Shown here: piece after piece, positions 10,384-23,330 of the stretch
How positions within the stretch are numbered: position 1 is the first letter of the stretch
Layout of the letters: each line of letters begins with the position of its first letter
Assembly (NCBI GenBank): GCA_973895155.1
Contig: OZ316893.1
Span: forward strand, 2,976,001 to 3,040,000
Length of the DNA stretch: 64,000 bases
From: Marsupella aquatica
Lineage: Eukaryota; Marchantiophyta
Direction: 5' to 3'
Made by a program: the position numbers and the translations under genes
The notes under the pieces: generated by a model
Databases searched by the model: none
What the model was told of the DNA's origin: nothing
The model's input: the letters and a program-made list of their open reading frames with translations, nothing else

Positions 10384-13300
10384 TCATCGACCTTGTTGGA
10401 GCGTGTCAGTGCAATGCTTCTTGAATCTATCACACTCATCCACTGCAAATTCACTGCACAAAGGAGAAAACGGGTTAGAAAATCATCGTGAAGTCACCTA
10501 CCTGTTGGCAAAAAAGATCAAAGCAGATGAAGGTCTTCAAAAGGAATGCAACCAGGGAAATCCAAAGAGATATCTTACAATATCCTCTGAGCCATATGGT
10601 TAGCCTCCCATCGAGGGCTCCATGGGTAATCAGGATAACGCAACAGTATAGGCTTTCCACGACCATCAAAATGCTGCCATGCAAATTGTATATGTTATTA
10701 GTATCAGATAAACACACGTAACTGTGAATTTACATAATGAATTGGAAACACCACTGGAATACATGTGTACCTGCGAGCTTTGGAAAGTGAGAGTTGGCTG
10801 TTGCTTTGGGAAGTTAGTAGGCAATGAAAAATGTATCTGCAAAGAGATCGCATCTTGTTATCCACTGAAGAGCACTGGGAAGTAAGTAGCTGAACATGCA
10901 CAAATATCTCCCATCTTGGTGCGCACACGGATCTTGCTCTTATTCCAGAAGAAGGTTACACAATGACAATTGAAGTAACCAAGCTAACGAAGAGCGCTCT
11001 TACCAGAAAACAAAACAACCCAGAAGTGGCTATTATCGAAAGTCTTCGAAAGAGCACCTGCCAGCACACATAACAGCATATTAGACATTGCTCTCAAATG
11101 TGAGACACACGGGCAAGAAGGCTATCTTATGTCAAGATTACAGCTCTAAGGAATTCTTTCATGATCCGGTCCATTTTCTCTTTGAAACTTCCACTCCAAT
11201 GTGTCACTTTCATATATAATTCAGAGCTAAGAGAAGTCACGACTTTGCGTATACCCGACCAAATTAAAGTGAATAATGAAATAGAACCCAAACTAGCAAG
11301 AAATACTCGCCCCCAAAAACAATTAAGGATCACATACCGATTCCACTTCAAGGGGCCTGCCAAATATTTGTCCAATAGCTTCGACAAAGACTTTTCGTTG
11401 GCCAATAGAAGCGATGGCTTCCCGAACCTATACAAATGGGCTCATAGTTCTTAGATTGGGTAATCAAGCTAAAATTTTACACCACTCAGCTCCGATTTCA
11501 ACATTTCATAATGGCAGCGGAGTGGGACAATTGGCGTTCAAGATTAACTGATAGGCATCTCTTCACAAATACTAACGACTAAATGGACGTTTTTTTCTGA
11601 AACCAGTCAAAGCCATTTATGCATCCAGATAAAAACATCCGTATTTCCTGGAAGGAAGGAGAGAACATGATGAGACCTGTGCAGTTACGACATCTTGCAC
11701 AATGGGAATATACTCCATCAAACACCTGTAAGCATCCAACGCCGAGAACCATGTTGGTGAAACGGCAAGGGATCTTTCAAAACTACAAAAGACTGAAGCA
11801 ATCTATTGGTCCATGGGAACCGGAGCGAGCAATCCAAACAAAGTCCTACAAATACGAGCATTGACTGACGTTAAAGAAATAAATAAACACATATATAACA
11901 ACATGATTACAACTTGCATCAATCTTGGAACACCTTTTGTACATTTCTAGAGTCTGTCACGGAGGACTTAACCGCCGTACGTACACAGCGGATAGAATTG
12001 TAGCATGAATAGCGCCTTGAAAATCCACAAACACAGAAGACTCACATCCGATCTCCCCATGTAGGGAGCTTCAGATCATCCACGTCAAAGATATCTTTAA
12101 GCGCGAGTGGTGCATGTAGTTTCAACTGCGGTGCTGCTCCCCCTTGAAAGGCCTGAGACCTTTGAAGATTAAATGTCACCTATGCATAACAACACGCCAA
12201 GTCTAGGATTTGCATTAGTCAAACAAGGCCAAATAAAATAAAACATATGACAAAATACCGATGAATACAGATCCAGTGAGCCAAAATGATATCTAGAAAC
12301 CAAGGATGACCAGAGTCACGAAACCGAGGGCACTTACTTGCAAGGAGATGCCACCCCAAAGTTTGGCTGCTGTTGTTCCCAAACGCCTCGATAAATAGCT
12401 TAAATCTATATCCAAAGGAAGGGCAAATTGCACCTCTTCGGACTGCCATCCGAGGAGGACAAATCATTACGCACTTGCTTAAAGACGAAAGTCCATGCAA
12501 GCGCATTGTGTCTTGGTTTCAATATAATGCAGTGGCAAGGAGGAAGAATGTAAATCCAAAAAAATGTCTCTGCACTGTGGCACCCCGGGATTGAGCATTT
12601 GCAGTTAGAACATACCCTTTCTGCTCGAGTAAATAACCGCATCTCCAGGCCCTGTAGAGAAAATACAGCAAATTGCACCAACAACACATCGTCATCCCAC
12701 TCTTGCTGCAGGATGATTCAGCACCACGAGACCAAGGCACCATGTAGTCAAATGAAAACCAGCACTACGAGCCATATAAGCAAAGTTTCTTTTATCATGT
12801 GCATCAGTGTTCTTTAGTGGGACTGAGAGATGACAGAGACCTTCCCAAACATTCCAATTACTAGCAACCTCCTGCGCAAAGAACACAACTAATTGGGTGC
12901 ATAACAGCAAGGCAAGTATTTTCAGCTCACCTCCATGGCACTGATTGTGCCGATTTCGAACTTGACTTGAGGATCCTCCAACACCTCGACCCTCTTCCTT
13001 TGATGTCGAAGATAGAGTGACCTGTGGACGATCATCAGAGTAATCAAATATGCTATTATCCTGATAGAGCAGCCAATAATGTTCTTGTAATGTTACAGAA
13101 GCTCGAAATCCCATACATGTTCCAACACTCCAGGTGGACTTATATGTAGATAAACTAGTCTAAAACTAGGCTGTGTGATTAATATATTGAGGAACGACCA
13201 AAGTCAATTCAGAGCAGTTCCAGGGGCAATGATGGGAGAAAAGTACTTCACAGGTGCTCAATATGATTCGAGGAGGAACAGAATCCATGAGTTTATCTAT

Positions 13301-15077
13301 TCTAAACCTGCTTTCCAAGACAAATGGCATCCTGCCAAGACAGTCCTTCTGGGAGTACAATAACTAGCATTCAACTCTCCCTCGAGATTTAAAATTTAAG
13401 GATAACCAACTTAAGCAGAGACCCATTTGTCATTATTTGCGAAAGTGCAATCCCTACAGTTCCAGTAAGTGACATCTATTTTCAAAAAGTCTCATAGATT
13501 TTTAATGACTCAAATTTGTTATGAAGATAAACAAACAAATGCCGTACCGTAGCTCCATCAACAAACGCAAAAGCCTTGAGGGGTCTCTTGGTGTCCATTC
13601 TCGCAAGAGCGCCCAGGTGGAAGAGGCTACTTGCTCATCACCCACTGCTATGAGCGGCTGAAAATCTTGGTCATAAGGGCCGAAAACAAAATCTGGAGCG
13701 AGGTCTGAGTTTTGGGAGCTAAATAGCACATCCCCTGTGGCAAAAGCAAGGAGCACATTGAGCACTGTACAGAGTAGTGGGATGGTGTAGCAATGCATAA
13801 GTAATCTGTCAGTAATTAATCTCGAGCACTCAGACAAAAATAATATCTCAAAATCCCTAATTGAGATGTTCAGAAAAGTTCCATGAATTCGCCCTCATCA
13901 CGTTTAGGATACTCATCCTATTTGAGATTCTTGAATTTTGGTCCCATATTAAGATCAACTGGCCAAAATCCCAACAAAGAAATGGAACCAATTAAGAAAT
14001 TGGACGCTTCAACAGAAATGAACCATGTGACGGGAATTCCTTGCTCGTTGGGACCGCATGGGTTCCAAAACTCAGTTCATTTCTGTTGAAGCGCCTTAGT
14101 TTTGGGAATGAGGATGTGTGATTTGGGAATGAGGATGTGTGACCAGTGGAGCAGGCTTTCATATTGAGACGCCTGCTTTGGAAATCTCGCTTGTTCCTGC
14201 CGAACTGGGTCAGTGATCAGCTACTTTGACTGTTAGCACTCAGCCACTGCTACTACTCGTTCCCACAGCCCAATATCGGGAGAGCAATTCGATTCTCATG
14301 AACTGTTTGATAATTCTAATCTAACTCATTAACTCGTTGACTATTCAGCCATGCAAAACAGTAATATCAAAGATCAACGATACTTGGGAAGTGAAAGAAG
14401 TAAAGTTTCCAGAGTGCTAACTAGACTGACTCACACTTTACATGATCGAGGCAGCAGGGCACGAACACAGTAAAACGATCAAGGTACTGGGCGTTGCTAT
14501 GCCCCTTCCGAATCTGTTCTATCTGTGCAATTAAACAACATTCATCGTCTCATCAATCCGGCCCTCATGATCCAATAACAAATCAGGCTAATGTCATATT
14601 TGTCTTGAATTTCAAACTCTTGCTCTCATTCCCAATTCGTTTCTATGGTCATGTTAGAGTTTGAGGACCATAATCTGGGGAATGTACGGCTGTAGCTGAC
14701 CTTGCATAGCAAATAGAGAGCAACCAACCCTAAACTCTGAAAATACATCGTGCTGACATACCACGTACAAAAACTCCGAACATTCGTGGATTCAAGAGTT
14801 GCTTGAGGCATCTATTTGGAGTACGAAATCAACCCTCAGTGTACGAAACCAACCCTCAGTGCACAATCAGTATAATAAGCTCACCCACAAAAAGGCTGAA
14901 CGAAGAGCGGGTCTCTAGCGAATCAAGAAACAACCGTATGGAGTGAATTACAAAGCCAGTCTTAGGCAGGTTGGGAATACACACCCGCAGGGGAATCGGA
15001 GAGTAAAGCTTCAGATATTCTAGCTGTGGCACCAAAGCAGGAAGAATTGGCACTCCTTTCATGTGGGTAGCTGTCAT
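10384..15077 (-). CDS. BRE: BRE/BRCC45-like BRISC complex subunit, 13 exons
   Basis: The spliced model is 1131 nt and encodes 376 aa, close to the family length of about 380. Exons, in order of translation: 15077-14985, 14522-14435, 13734-13548, 13021-12931, 12651-12616, 12442-12338, 12152-12046, 11725-11677, 11427-11338, 11057-11004, 10836-10771, 10673-10579, 10453-10384. All junctions are GT-AG and all phases close. An in-frame stop lies eight codons upstream of the chosen ATG. Family landmarks I see are LAPDFVFGPYDQDFQPL, KFEIGTISAMEGLEM, DDLKLPTWGDRMC, FVEAIGQIFGRPLE, HFSLPTNFPKQQPTLTFQS and DYPWSPRW near the C-terminus. BRE/BRCC45 carries ubiquitin-E2-variant-like folds and scaffolds the K63-specific BRCC36 deubiquitinase (BRISC, BRCA1-A), so it is likely cytosolic/nuclear. 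Function is inferred by family. The last exon may have an alternative. Confidence 0.88.
14003..14093. repeat. inverted repeat in BRE intron 2
   Basis: CGCTTCAACAGAAATGAAC near 14005-14023 is matched by its reverse complement GTTCATTTCTGTTGAAGCG near 14074-14092. The arms are perfect over 19 bp with a loop of about 50 bp. Directly after it, TTTGGGAATGAGGATGTGTGA occurs twice in tandem (about 14101-14142). Confidence 0.75.
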
Positions 15078-15274
15078 GCTCCTTCTCTGGATCCCTGTCT
15101 ATCCCACCCACGCACACCAAACTGCACAGTACCACAAATTTCACTTCCGCTCCGCCTTCTGATGAGCTCACTTGCAGCAGAATGAACTTTTCCTGAGCTT
15201 GACGCACTGCAGACGAGCGATGCATTTATCTCATCCTCTCTCCACCCAATTCCAACATCAGCTCCCTTCTCAAG

Positions 15275-15277
<3 letters not shown>

Positions 15278-15316
<39 letters not shown>
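15278..15316. repeat. (CT)n microsatellite
   Basis: About 18 uninterrupted CT dinucleotides (GA on the minus strand) lie about 200 bp upstream of the BRE start codon. They may sit in the BRE promoter or 5' UTR. GA/CT tracts in plant 5' regions can bind GAGA-binding proteins, but no function is shown here. Confidence 0.9.
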
Positions 15317-15317
<1 letters not shown>

Positions 15318-15369
15318 ATCAACTGGGCAGCAATTTGGATCCAACTCCGCATTCAGAGCTCACAGGACA

Positions 15370-15573
15370 ATGACGTTGATTACCTCCTCTGCCTCTCTTG
15401 CTAGAGGACTCTACCATGAATTGCTACGTTGTTACGGTCCAGCACAATACTATTTGTACCCTGAGAAGGAATTCCTGAGAGATGTTTCAGTCGCTCTCGA
15501 CAAATTAATATTGTCGTCTAAAATGTTACGTACTACACGAATGTCAACAGATTCAAGGTTAGCTCTACATTAG
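15370..15573 (+). other. small hypothetical ORF, divergent from BRE
   Basis: A 67-codon frame starts 55 bp after the CT repeat, facing away from BRE. Its translation (MTLITSSASLARGLYHELL, then CYGPAQYYLYPEKEFLRDVS) is compositionally plausible as protein. An AG|GT donor at 15557/15558 would allow it to be a first exon. I recognise no family and find no continuation exon. It could be a transcribed upstream ORF or chance. Confidence 0.2.
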
Positions 15574-18111
15574 CAGTACTTGTTTACATTCTGGACCTGA
15601 TTGTTCGTTTTTTTAATCTTTTTTTCTTTTCTTTCAAAAAGTGATAACACAATTAGCCCTATATATGTATATATCAGACTGACTGCTAAGAAACAAAAGG
15701 CGCCCAGCCTGGAGACATGTCCCACAGGCATGAGACCCAATAAACACACACTAAACAAGGGACAAACCCAGGAAGACCAAAGAGCCAAAATGCCAATTCC
15801 CCAGTAAAGTCCCCAATATTCCTATGGGTAAACTCATGACCATCATATGTGTTGGTGCTTCTTTTGAAAAATTTTGCACCAAGACATTTACATCTATTCA
15901 GTTGCCAAATACTTTTTCATGCAAATCTTTCCTCATGTGCTGCATTTGTCATGTTGTGACACTTTTGGTCAAGAAAGACTCAAAAGTCATGCGTTGTTAA
16001 GCAAGTTTGCAGATAGATTCTTTTTGAAAACATTGTGTAGAAATTGTGCTAAAACAGTCATGACCTTTGCGTATAGGTCTAATGCAAGAAAGAGAAAAGC
16101 CGAGATTTTTATACAGTATTGGGGTGTAACCATTTTTGGTGGCCTCGAGTCACCACACATGGTCATGTTTGTGTGTTGCCACAAACACAGACATCCATGT
16201 GTGTGACCAAAACTGTTGACATTGCCGCATGTGGAGCCGAAGAATTCAGGGGGCACTTCCACAAAGGTATCACAACCTTTGTCAACCAAAAAAATATGGC
16301 AATCTACTAAATTTGAGAAGGAAATAAGTACAGATATGTGAAGTTGGTATTAATCACCAAGTTTGGTCAAAGTGATTTCAATAGACTAAATGAACATTTC
16401 TTGACACCCAAATTATAAGCTTAAAGCTTTTGGTCTAAATTAAAAAAATAAGGGTTCAAGGCTATCTTCTTTTTTCTTTTCAAGAAATGCACCACTCCCA
16501 CAAACCTTGCAGCCCAGTCAGACCATGTCACTAGTGACCAGAAAAAGATGATTGTTTACAAGGAAAATAGTTATCCAAATGAGGTAAGGTTTTTTTGAGT
16601 GCATCTGAGTTGTGCTGGTCTATCCAAGCACTTTGTCAAAAGTTTAGGTCCATGGTGGCTTCAGTCATTTTCCTCTTTTTTCTTAGAATCCTTCCATACA
16701 TGTTGTCAAATGATATGGACTATAGCCCAAAAGCCCATGCATTGCATAGTATTGCCAAAAGTAACTGATGCTGAGCAGAAGTGTGGAGGATAAGTGAGAT
16801 GGCCAGGCAGTTTGATGCTGGAGGGAATCAACAAGTCGGCCTAGAAACTGGATTTCAAGAAGTGTGAGAGCTACGAGGAGAGTGGCAGGTTGGGCACGGA
16901 AAAGGTATACAATGGTACCTTTAGATCCATTTCCGGATTTGAAAAACCTGTCACTATAATGTAACAACCATGGAGGCTCTGCCCCAGAATGAGGGTTTGT
17001 TAGACCATAAGCGAGAGCAGGATTGCATGTTGTAGTAGATGAGAACTTTGGTTTCTTCACACAAGAGAATGAAAACTATCCCAAATGCCCAGAAATTTAT
17101 TCCAAATGCAGGTATCCCATGTGAGACAATCCCATTTAGGAACAACAGCCAGTACAAAGGGGACTTCTCATAAGAGAAACGTGAGACAAGAACCAAATAC
17201 TTTGATATCTTCCTGACTATTTTGTGGGCATATAGTTCATTCGCTCCAAACTTTGATTTTAGACGAGAGACTTTTTTCCTGTTTCCTTAGCAAGCAAGGG
17301 AAAGTATCGTTGTATGTTAAAAACATTAGTGGCGATATAGGCATTTCCTCCTTCGTGTACTTAAAATACCTTTTAAGGAACATACTTATAATGAGTAGAG
17401 TCAAATAATCAATAGGGGTCTCAAATATGGGGCTGTCATGTGTGTTCCCGGGAGGTTACTTTTGCCCGTGAGGTGCCCTGCGGGCAAGTATAATGGGGGA
17501 AGGAATCTTTGTCACCGCAATTTTTTTATGTCCGTAATGTGACACTCCGGGGGGGGAGAAAGTGACTACGGGAGTCTGTCCCCAGGTGTTTCTGAAATGC
17601 CGCGGTCAGAGTGTGCGGGCTAGCCTAAGGGTCTCCCGCACATTTTCAGGCAGTGTCCACCCGAACCTAACTCGGGCGGCTGCAAAACTCTCCCGGCCCG
17701 AATCTGAGTCCCCCTAATGGCTCTTTGGAGCTGACGGAACAACTCTGTTTGTACCATGCTTGACATCAGCAGTTCGATGTCCCAAACAGATACAGACACC
17801 GAACAACGGGAGCATTGATTCAAAAGAAAAGTGCTCTAAGTAAAACATAACATCTCTAGACAACGCGAACTTTGGATCAATAAAATTTTGACGACCATTT
17901 TGTCAAAAATTGCGGTCTAAGTTCTCCACAATCAGTTTCATAATTTTTTACATGATAATACTCGTTACATCTACCACATTGTGCAAGAGTTGGTCCACCA
18001 AGTGAAGTCTGGGTGCACCTTCTCACTTTAACTAAGTTTGTGAATGGCGTTCCCTAGCGGACCTTTAAGCTCCAAGCAGCCGCAGGAGTCCTTAGACTGT
18101 TTTTACAAAAA
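15574..18111. other. intergenic, BRE to reductase
   Basis: I see no supportable gene. Several frames of 60-125 codons exist on both strands but none shows family motifs or good codon structure. 17440-17800 is noticeably more GC-rich than its surroundings but contains nothing I recognise. Confidence 0.4.
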
Positions 18112-21100
18112 CTAAAGCCACTCTGCAGGGAAGCCTGTCACTGGGTTAACTTGTGAAGCCAAGCTACGCAACTCCTCCACCTCAGAAGCTGTTAAGTTCC
18201 ACCCAAGTGCCCCTGCAAATTCTTTTGCCTGTAGAGAAACGATCATTAAATAAAAACTCACTGGAAATAGTGACAGGCAGGATTCTGTACAGTAATGCTG
18301 TCTTCGAGAAAACATGGAGTTGCTACAGTTTAGCTTACTTATGCAAAATATCAACTTCTTTACTGTGCTGGTATTAGCAGTGGATACTTTTTATCAAATT
18401 CATGCAACTCGGTTCCTTATCCTCTTGGCAGTCGTAGGAGATGACAGGACTTGTGCTGAGTTGAACAACCACAACTCACCTGACTTGCTGTCTTTGCTCC
18501 AGGGATGGGTATCACATTGCCTTGTGATACAAGCCAGTTCAAAGCCACCTGCAGCAAGTCAATTGATGAGGACAATGTTCTCATTTTGACGAGGAAATCT
18601 GGCCGGCTCTTTTGAAAGATGAGTATCTGCACACGATCTAGTGGCTGCCTTCCGAAACCCACCTCGACTAGATACGAAGAGAATCGTGTGCCTCCTAAAT
18701 CAACGGCTATAAATCTAGTTGATCTTAAACACTAGATACCCTCCTCAACTTGAACATCATGCCCCGTGCGTGACTGCATTACAATATAGAAATCATGTTA
18801 TGTATCCCATCAGGTCTCGATTTTTTGTAAGACGAGAACCTTAGATTGACGTGACTACCTGAGTTTGAGTCTTATCGTACTGTTGTCCAATCTCCTTCAT
18901 TCTTTTCAGAAGTGGTTCAAGCTGCAATTCGTGCATTAGTAATTCAAGTCAGTGATACTCAGACTTGCCAGCCAGCTTCTCAGAAATGCCTCCTGGCCGC
19001 AAAGCACTGCAGAAAGAGAAATTACAAGAAATCCGGTCATAGTTCAATCTACCTTGATCATAAACTCACGGTTATAAACCCCACTCCTTCCACCGGACGG
19101 AAGCTTGTCTGGGGAGTACTTCCCAGTCAAAACGCCTACAAGCAGCACAGGCATAATGCACATGGGTAATGTCACAAAGCAAGAGACATATACCTATAAT
19201 TCACTAGTCCAAAACATGTTACTGTGATACGCTCTTTGACTGGGCGAAGTACAGCTTTAAAGACTTCCCCAATTCATGGTCAATTAAAAATTAGTAAGAA
19301 AGGCTGACTTTAAATCTAATTAAATAAAGTAATGCAATTCTGGTAGAATACTTTTGGGACATCTTGTCATTCCCCCTTCAAGAGCCACATTTTGATCGTA
19401 TGTGACAGACCTAAAAAACCCTGTATTAAAAGACTATCATAAGATGAATTAGCCAGAAATCTTATTAAAATCATAAAGTGACACCCGCGCAAGGATAAAG
19501 AGTGCTGATTTTGACCGTTCTGTTCAGTATATCAACCATTGTAAGTTTAGCAAACCGGACATCCGATTTCTCACCTTGGCCCAGTGGAGAGTAGGCTATG
19601 AGAGATATTCCCAGCTCGTCGCACGTCCTTTTGACTCCATTCTTTTCAGGAAGTCTATACGCCAAACTGTAGTGGACTTGATTTGATGCAAGAATAATTC
19701 CACGCTTCTTCAACTGAGCATAAGCATCCCTCAGTCTTGACTCTGGCGCAAACAAGAAGCATTCACTTTGTAAGCTCCAAATTTGTTTCGTCTCGATGCA
19801 GCTCCACATCGTAGGGCAATCTTGATACTGTATTCAAGAGAGTGTTACCTTTGTAATTCGAAACTCCTACGGCCTTCACCAACCCCAGTTCAACAGCATC
19901 AGCGAGCCCATCAATGTACTCTGCAGAAGACGGAGAATGAGTGGAAATCACAGTCGTTGATAGCTTTGATATCAATACATCCTTCGAACTTTCAAATAAG
20001 CCAAAGCCCTTCACAGAAAACTAATGCTGGAGAAAGTTGATCTTCCTCCAGGAGCAGCTTAATGGCGTGTTATCATGGACCAACCTTCATTGCCCCACAG
20101 CCCTGGCCTGCATAGCGCATTCCAACAAAAACGCCTTAGTGACGGAATTTTGATCCCAGAGATAACTCAGTAAATCTCTCTCATTACAACCACCAGACAC
20201 TGTTACCACTGTTAAAGCCAAACACAAGCCATTGACGACCCGTTACTGGTGCCAAGCCAGCCATACCAATGAAGTTGATAAAGATCAATAGAATCCACGC
20301 CAAGCCTCTTGAGAGAATTCCTGGCAGCTGACACAACCGAGCCTCGCCCCAGACGCCATGGCAATGCCGCAAACTTGGTAGCCACAATCACTTTTGTACT
20401 ATCCTTCTGTTGCCTCTCCATAATAAATCTGCACAAATGAAGGAGAATTAATACTCCGTATCATGCATCAAAGTCCGTGAAAATATTCCCTTTCAAGTGA
20501 GACACACATCATGGCGCAGGCAGGATGGTTTGTGACAATGAGACCAGTTGATGAACGTTACATGGAATTCAACAATTCCACGCTGAACTTCATTCTCACC
20601 TTCCCAGTAGACTCTCAGAATCATCTCCGCCCCACGGAAACTGCAATTTGGCAATCGGACAAAGTCACATGTGAACACGAGTGTCATGGGAATCTTGTGC
20701 TCGTCAGCAAATTTTGATGAGAAACATGCAACACCAAGATTCATCCAGAAAATTGCAACCGGTAGAGCCGTCTTCGTACATTTCTCAAAAGAGAAATGTT
20801 GCAAAGTTGAAAGCTTGCTCACCTTTTGCCCATAAACCTCTGCAGTATACAAACAGCACACAGTGCATTAGCTCCAAACTGCGAGTTAACAGGTGTAGAA
20901 AACCAGCAGCAAGTGCATTCATTCATTTTTCTGTGACTCTCTCAATGTTTTAGATACACTAACGTCATAGAAGGAAATAATCAAAAAAGTGCACTATGTC
21001 ATTTGAAAAAATTGCGAATTCCGTGACTCTTAAGACTGGCACGGAGTGAAAAGGCAATCTCAAAATAGAGCTCCAGAATAATCATGGCATAGGAAGTTGT

Positions 21101-22213
21101 CCCTGTTGACAGGATCTTGCAAATGGGCGAGAACTTCGATAGAGTGCACGATCCCCTTGGTCTTCAAAATAAAATACGTTCACCCAAAGCTAATCATACA
21201 CATCTCTAGAATGGTATCATCCCCAAAGGATCTGCCTGCACATAGACGGCTTCTAAAGGATGGAACGAGTAGCTGACACACACCTGCTGTATCAATGAAA
21301 GGAAGGCCGACGTCCACACTTGTATCAAAAGCTGCCTTAGCTTCTTTGGCTTTCCTGTCTGCAAACCCGAACAAGAATACAACAGTCCTCTCTAAATTAA
21401 GAATGAACCAAAAGCCTAGAAATTTTCTTAATTGGAATTCAAAATGTCTCAGAGGTCACTCCTGCTACTTGCGCTACACTAATGCAAAATGGTTCTGTTG
21501 TTATAGTTCTTACTCATAGAACAGAAAGAACGGATAAACAATCTAGAGACTAAATTCGTGAAAGCTATTTTCCTCGGACTAAATATCATCGCAATTGCCA
21601 GGAGAGACTACTACGTAAAACCGGATAAACCCCTGATAGGAAAAGAAACTTAGATAAATAACGTACATCAATATCTTCTTACGGAAACGCATAAACTGCT
21701 TGTTTGCTTGGTCAAACCGAGAACTGGTTTCACAATACGGTACATGAATAAACTGACAATCGATTTAACCGTTCTCTGTTTTCTTTTCTTGTTCGAAATG
21801 GATTCTTAGCCTTTTCAGAAATCGAACTCAAACCCTTCCTCTAAGTATTTACTGATTTTCGAAGTCCAACTGTCCAGAAGCCAGTGATCAGGGCAAAGAA
21901 GTAGAGCAACGAGGCACTCACCATCCCAGCCGCCTTCATGCCAAAAAAAAGCATCTCCCCAAGACCAAGCCCCCACTCCAAGCTTAGGCACTCGCACATC
22001 AGTCTGTCCTAATGGCACGGTCTCAAGCTCTTGTTGTGACGGTGTCTCTACGGCTTGAGCTTTGCAGTCGACTTGCTTCCCCTCCCTTGCCACCAATTTC
22101 ATCCTCATTCTAGTGACATTGCGCAGTCCTTGACCTCGAAGGCTTTCCAAACTACCGAGGGATGCAGCAGTCGTGCTAGGGTAGCAAGACAGTGATGGGC
22201 TTAGACAAGCCAT
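18112..22213 (-). CDS. plastid aldo/keto reductase (At1g06690-like), 12 exons
   Basis: The spliced model is 1182 nt and encodes 393 aa. Exons: 22213-21922, 21358-21284, 20839-20823, 20640-20600, 20428-20267, 20107-20085, 19920-19849, 19742-19575, 19135-19053, 18921-18859, 18548-18480, 18228-18112. All introns are GT-AG and phases close. Residues 1 to about 60 are basic and Ser/Thr-rich, like a chloroplast transit peptide. The AKR core follows: [19 protein letters not shown] (Asp120, Tyr125), [10 protein letters not shown] (Lys160) and DLYQLHWPG (His195), which together supply the catalytic tetrad. VGVSNY, NQVHYSL, YSPLGQG and IPIPGAK follow. The protein resembles the plastoglobule/stroma-associated Arabidopsis At1g06690 family. 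It is an NADPH-dependent carbonyl reductase by family; the substrate is unknown. Two micro-exons (17 and 23 nt) are notable. An upstream in-frame ATG at 22312 exists, but the shorter start gives a better transit peptide. Confidence 0.93.
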
Positions 22214-23182
22214 CTGCCTCCGTTTGACCGATCTCTTATCCCTGTGAATCAAAGCAGAGCAGCGCGGTAGACACTGAACACGGCTCAGAATAACTTCATT
22301 CTTACTCCACATACAAGATCAATGGCACAAGGACCCATCTCTAAAAGTCGGGCCCCATAAGTGTTGGACAAAGCATAAAAGGCATAACGCCGGGAGTTGA
22401 AATTGGCCAAGGAAGAACAATTATTCACGCTAAGAAAATACAGCAAAGCAAATTTGGACACGAACTGCATCGAATTAATCATCAGCAAATGAATTCAAGC
22501 GGAAATCCTAGCTGGGCCCGGAATTCAAGTCGAGTGTGAGCTCGAAAAGTCCTACACGGCCGGTGATGAATTGTGCCTGCGTGAGTCGATAATCGAATCT
22601 AGAAGCATACTACCATCGAAGGAGAGATAAGGAGCAACGAGTACTCCGATGAACTCCGTAACAACAAAAGGTATAGATGAGCAGGAAACAGTAGAAATCA
22701 ATCTCCACAGAGAGAAACGAATGTCCGTTGTGTATTTGGCAATGAGACAGAAGACGAGCGTGCATATTAAAAAAGTTGTCTCACCAAAACAAGATATCTA
22801 CTGGATCGTTTTGCAGTCCTTTGATTTGGTTGGGAAAACTTAGAGGGGTGAACATGTGAAATTCAGAGTTATCTTGGCCCTTTTCGCACACCATAAAGTA
22901 GACTACTGATAAATGAATCCTCCAGTCGGCAAATGGGCGTTCTCACGCCAGCCTAACAGGCAAATGCATTGGAATTTCAAAGTTCACGAAGCCAAGAGAA
23001 ATGATGAAAAAGGCAGAAACCCACAGACACCATCAGAAAACAGAGACAAAAGAGGCAACAACACAGCAAACAGATCGTACAGAAAGCCCACCTCTGAAAC
23101 AACTCTGGAAAACGCTGAACCTCTCAGATTCAACAAACCAATCTCCGAACGATGGATTGATTGATTTGCACGCTGTCAAGCA
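22214..23182. other. reductase upstream region
   Basis: This region should contain the promoter and 5' UTR of the minus-strand reductase. I see no gene and no clear TATA box I would defend. Confidence 0.35.
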
Positions 23183-23330
23183 GTTCAAATTCTTTGCAAC
23201 TACTGCTGTACCAGAGTGTGCGAGTGATTGCTGCATGAAAGAGGAGATGATTGCAGTTCACTTTCTTTGCAATTACTGCTGTGCCAGAGTGTGCCGGTGA
23301 TTGATGCATGAACGAGGAGATGATTCTTAT
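23183..23330. repeat. 2 x ~73-bp direct repeat
   Basis: Two adjacent copies share the core TTTGCAA(C/T)TACTGCTGT(A/G)CCAGAGTGTGC followed by GTGATTG-TGCATGAA-GAGGAGATGATT. They are roughly 90 percent alike by eye. The repeat generates frames on the minus strand that are not genes. Confidence 0.8.

Noticed and set aside
11127-11435. 102-codon minus-strand frame (MYRFGKPSLLL...)
   Set aside because: It is the wrong frame over BRE exon 9. The correct frame reads VREAIASIGQRKVFVEAIGQ and matches the family.
12692-13114. 140-codon minus-strand frame that looks like a gene of its own
   Set aside because: It overlaps BRE exon 4 (13021-12931) in a different frame. The BRE-like translation needs another frame with splice sites at both ends.
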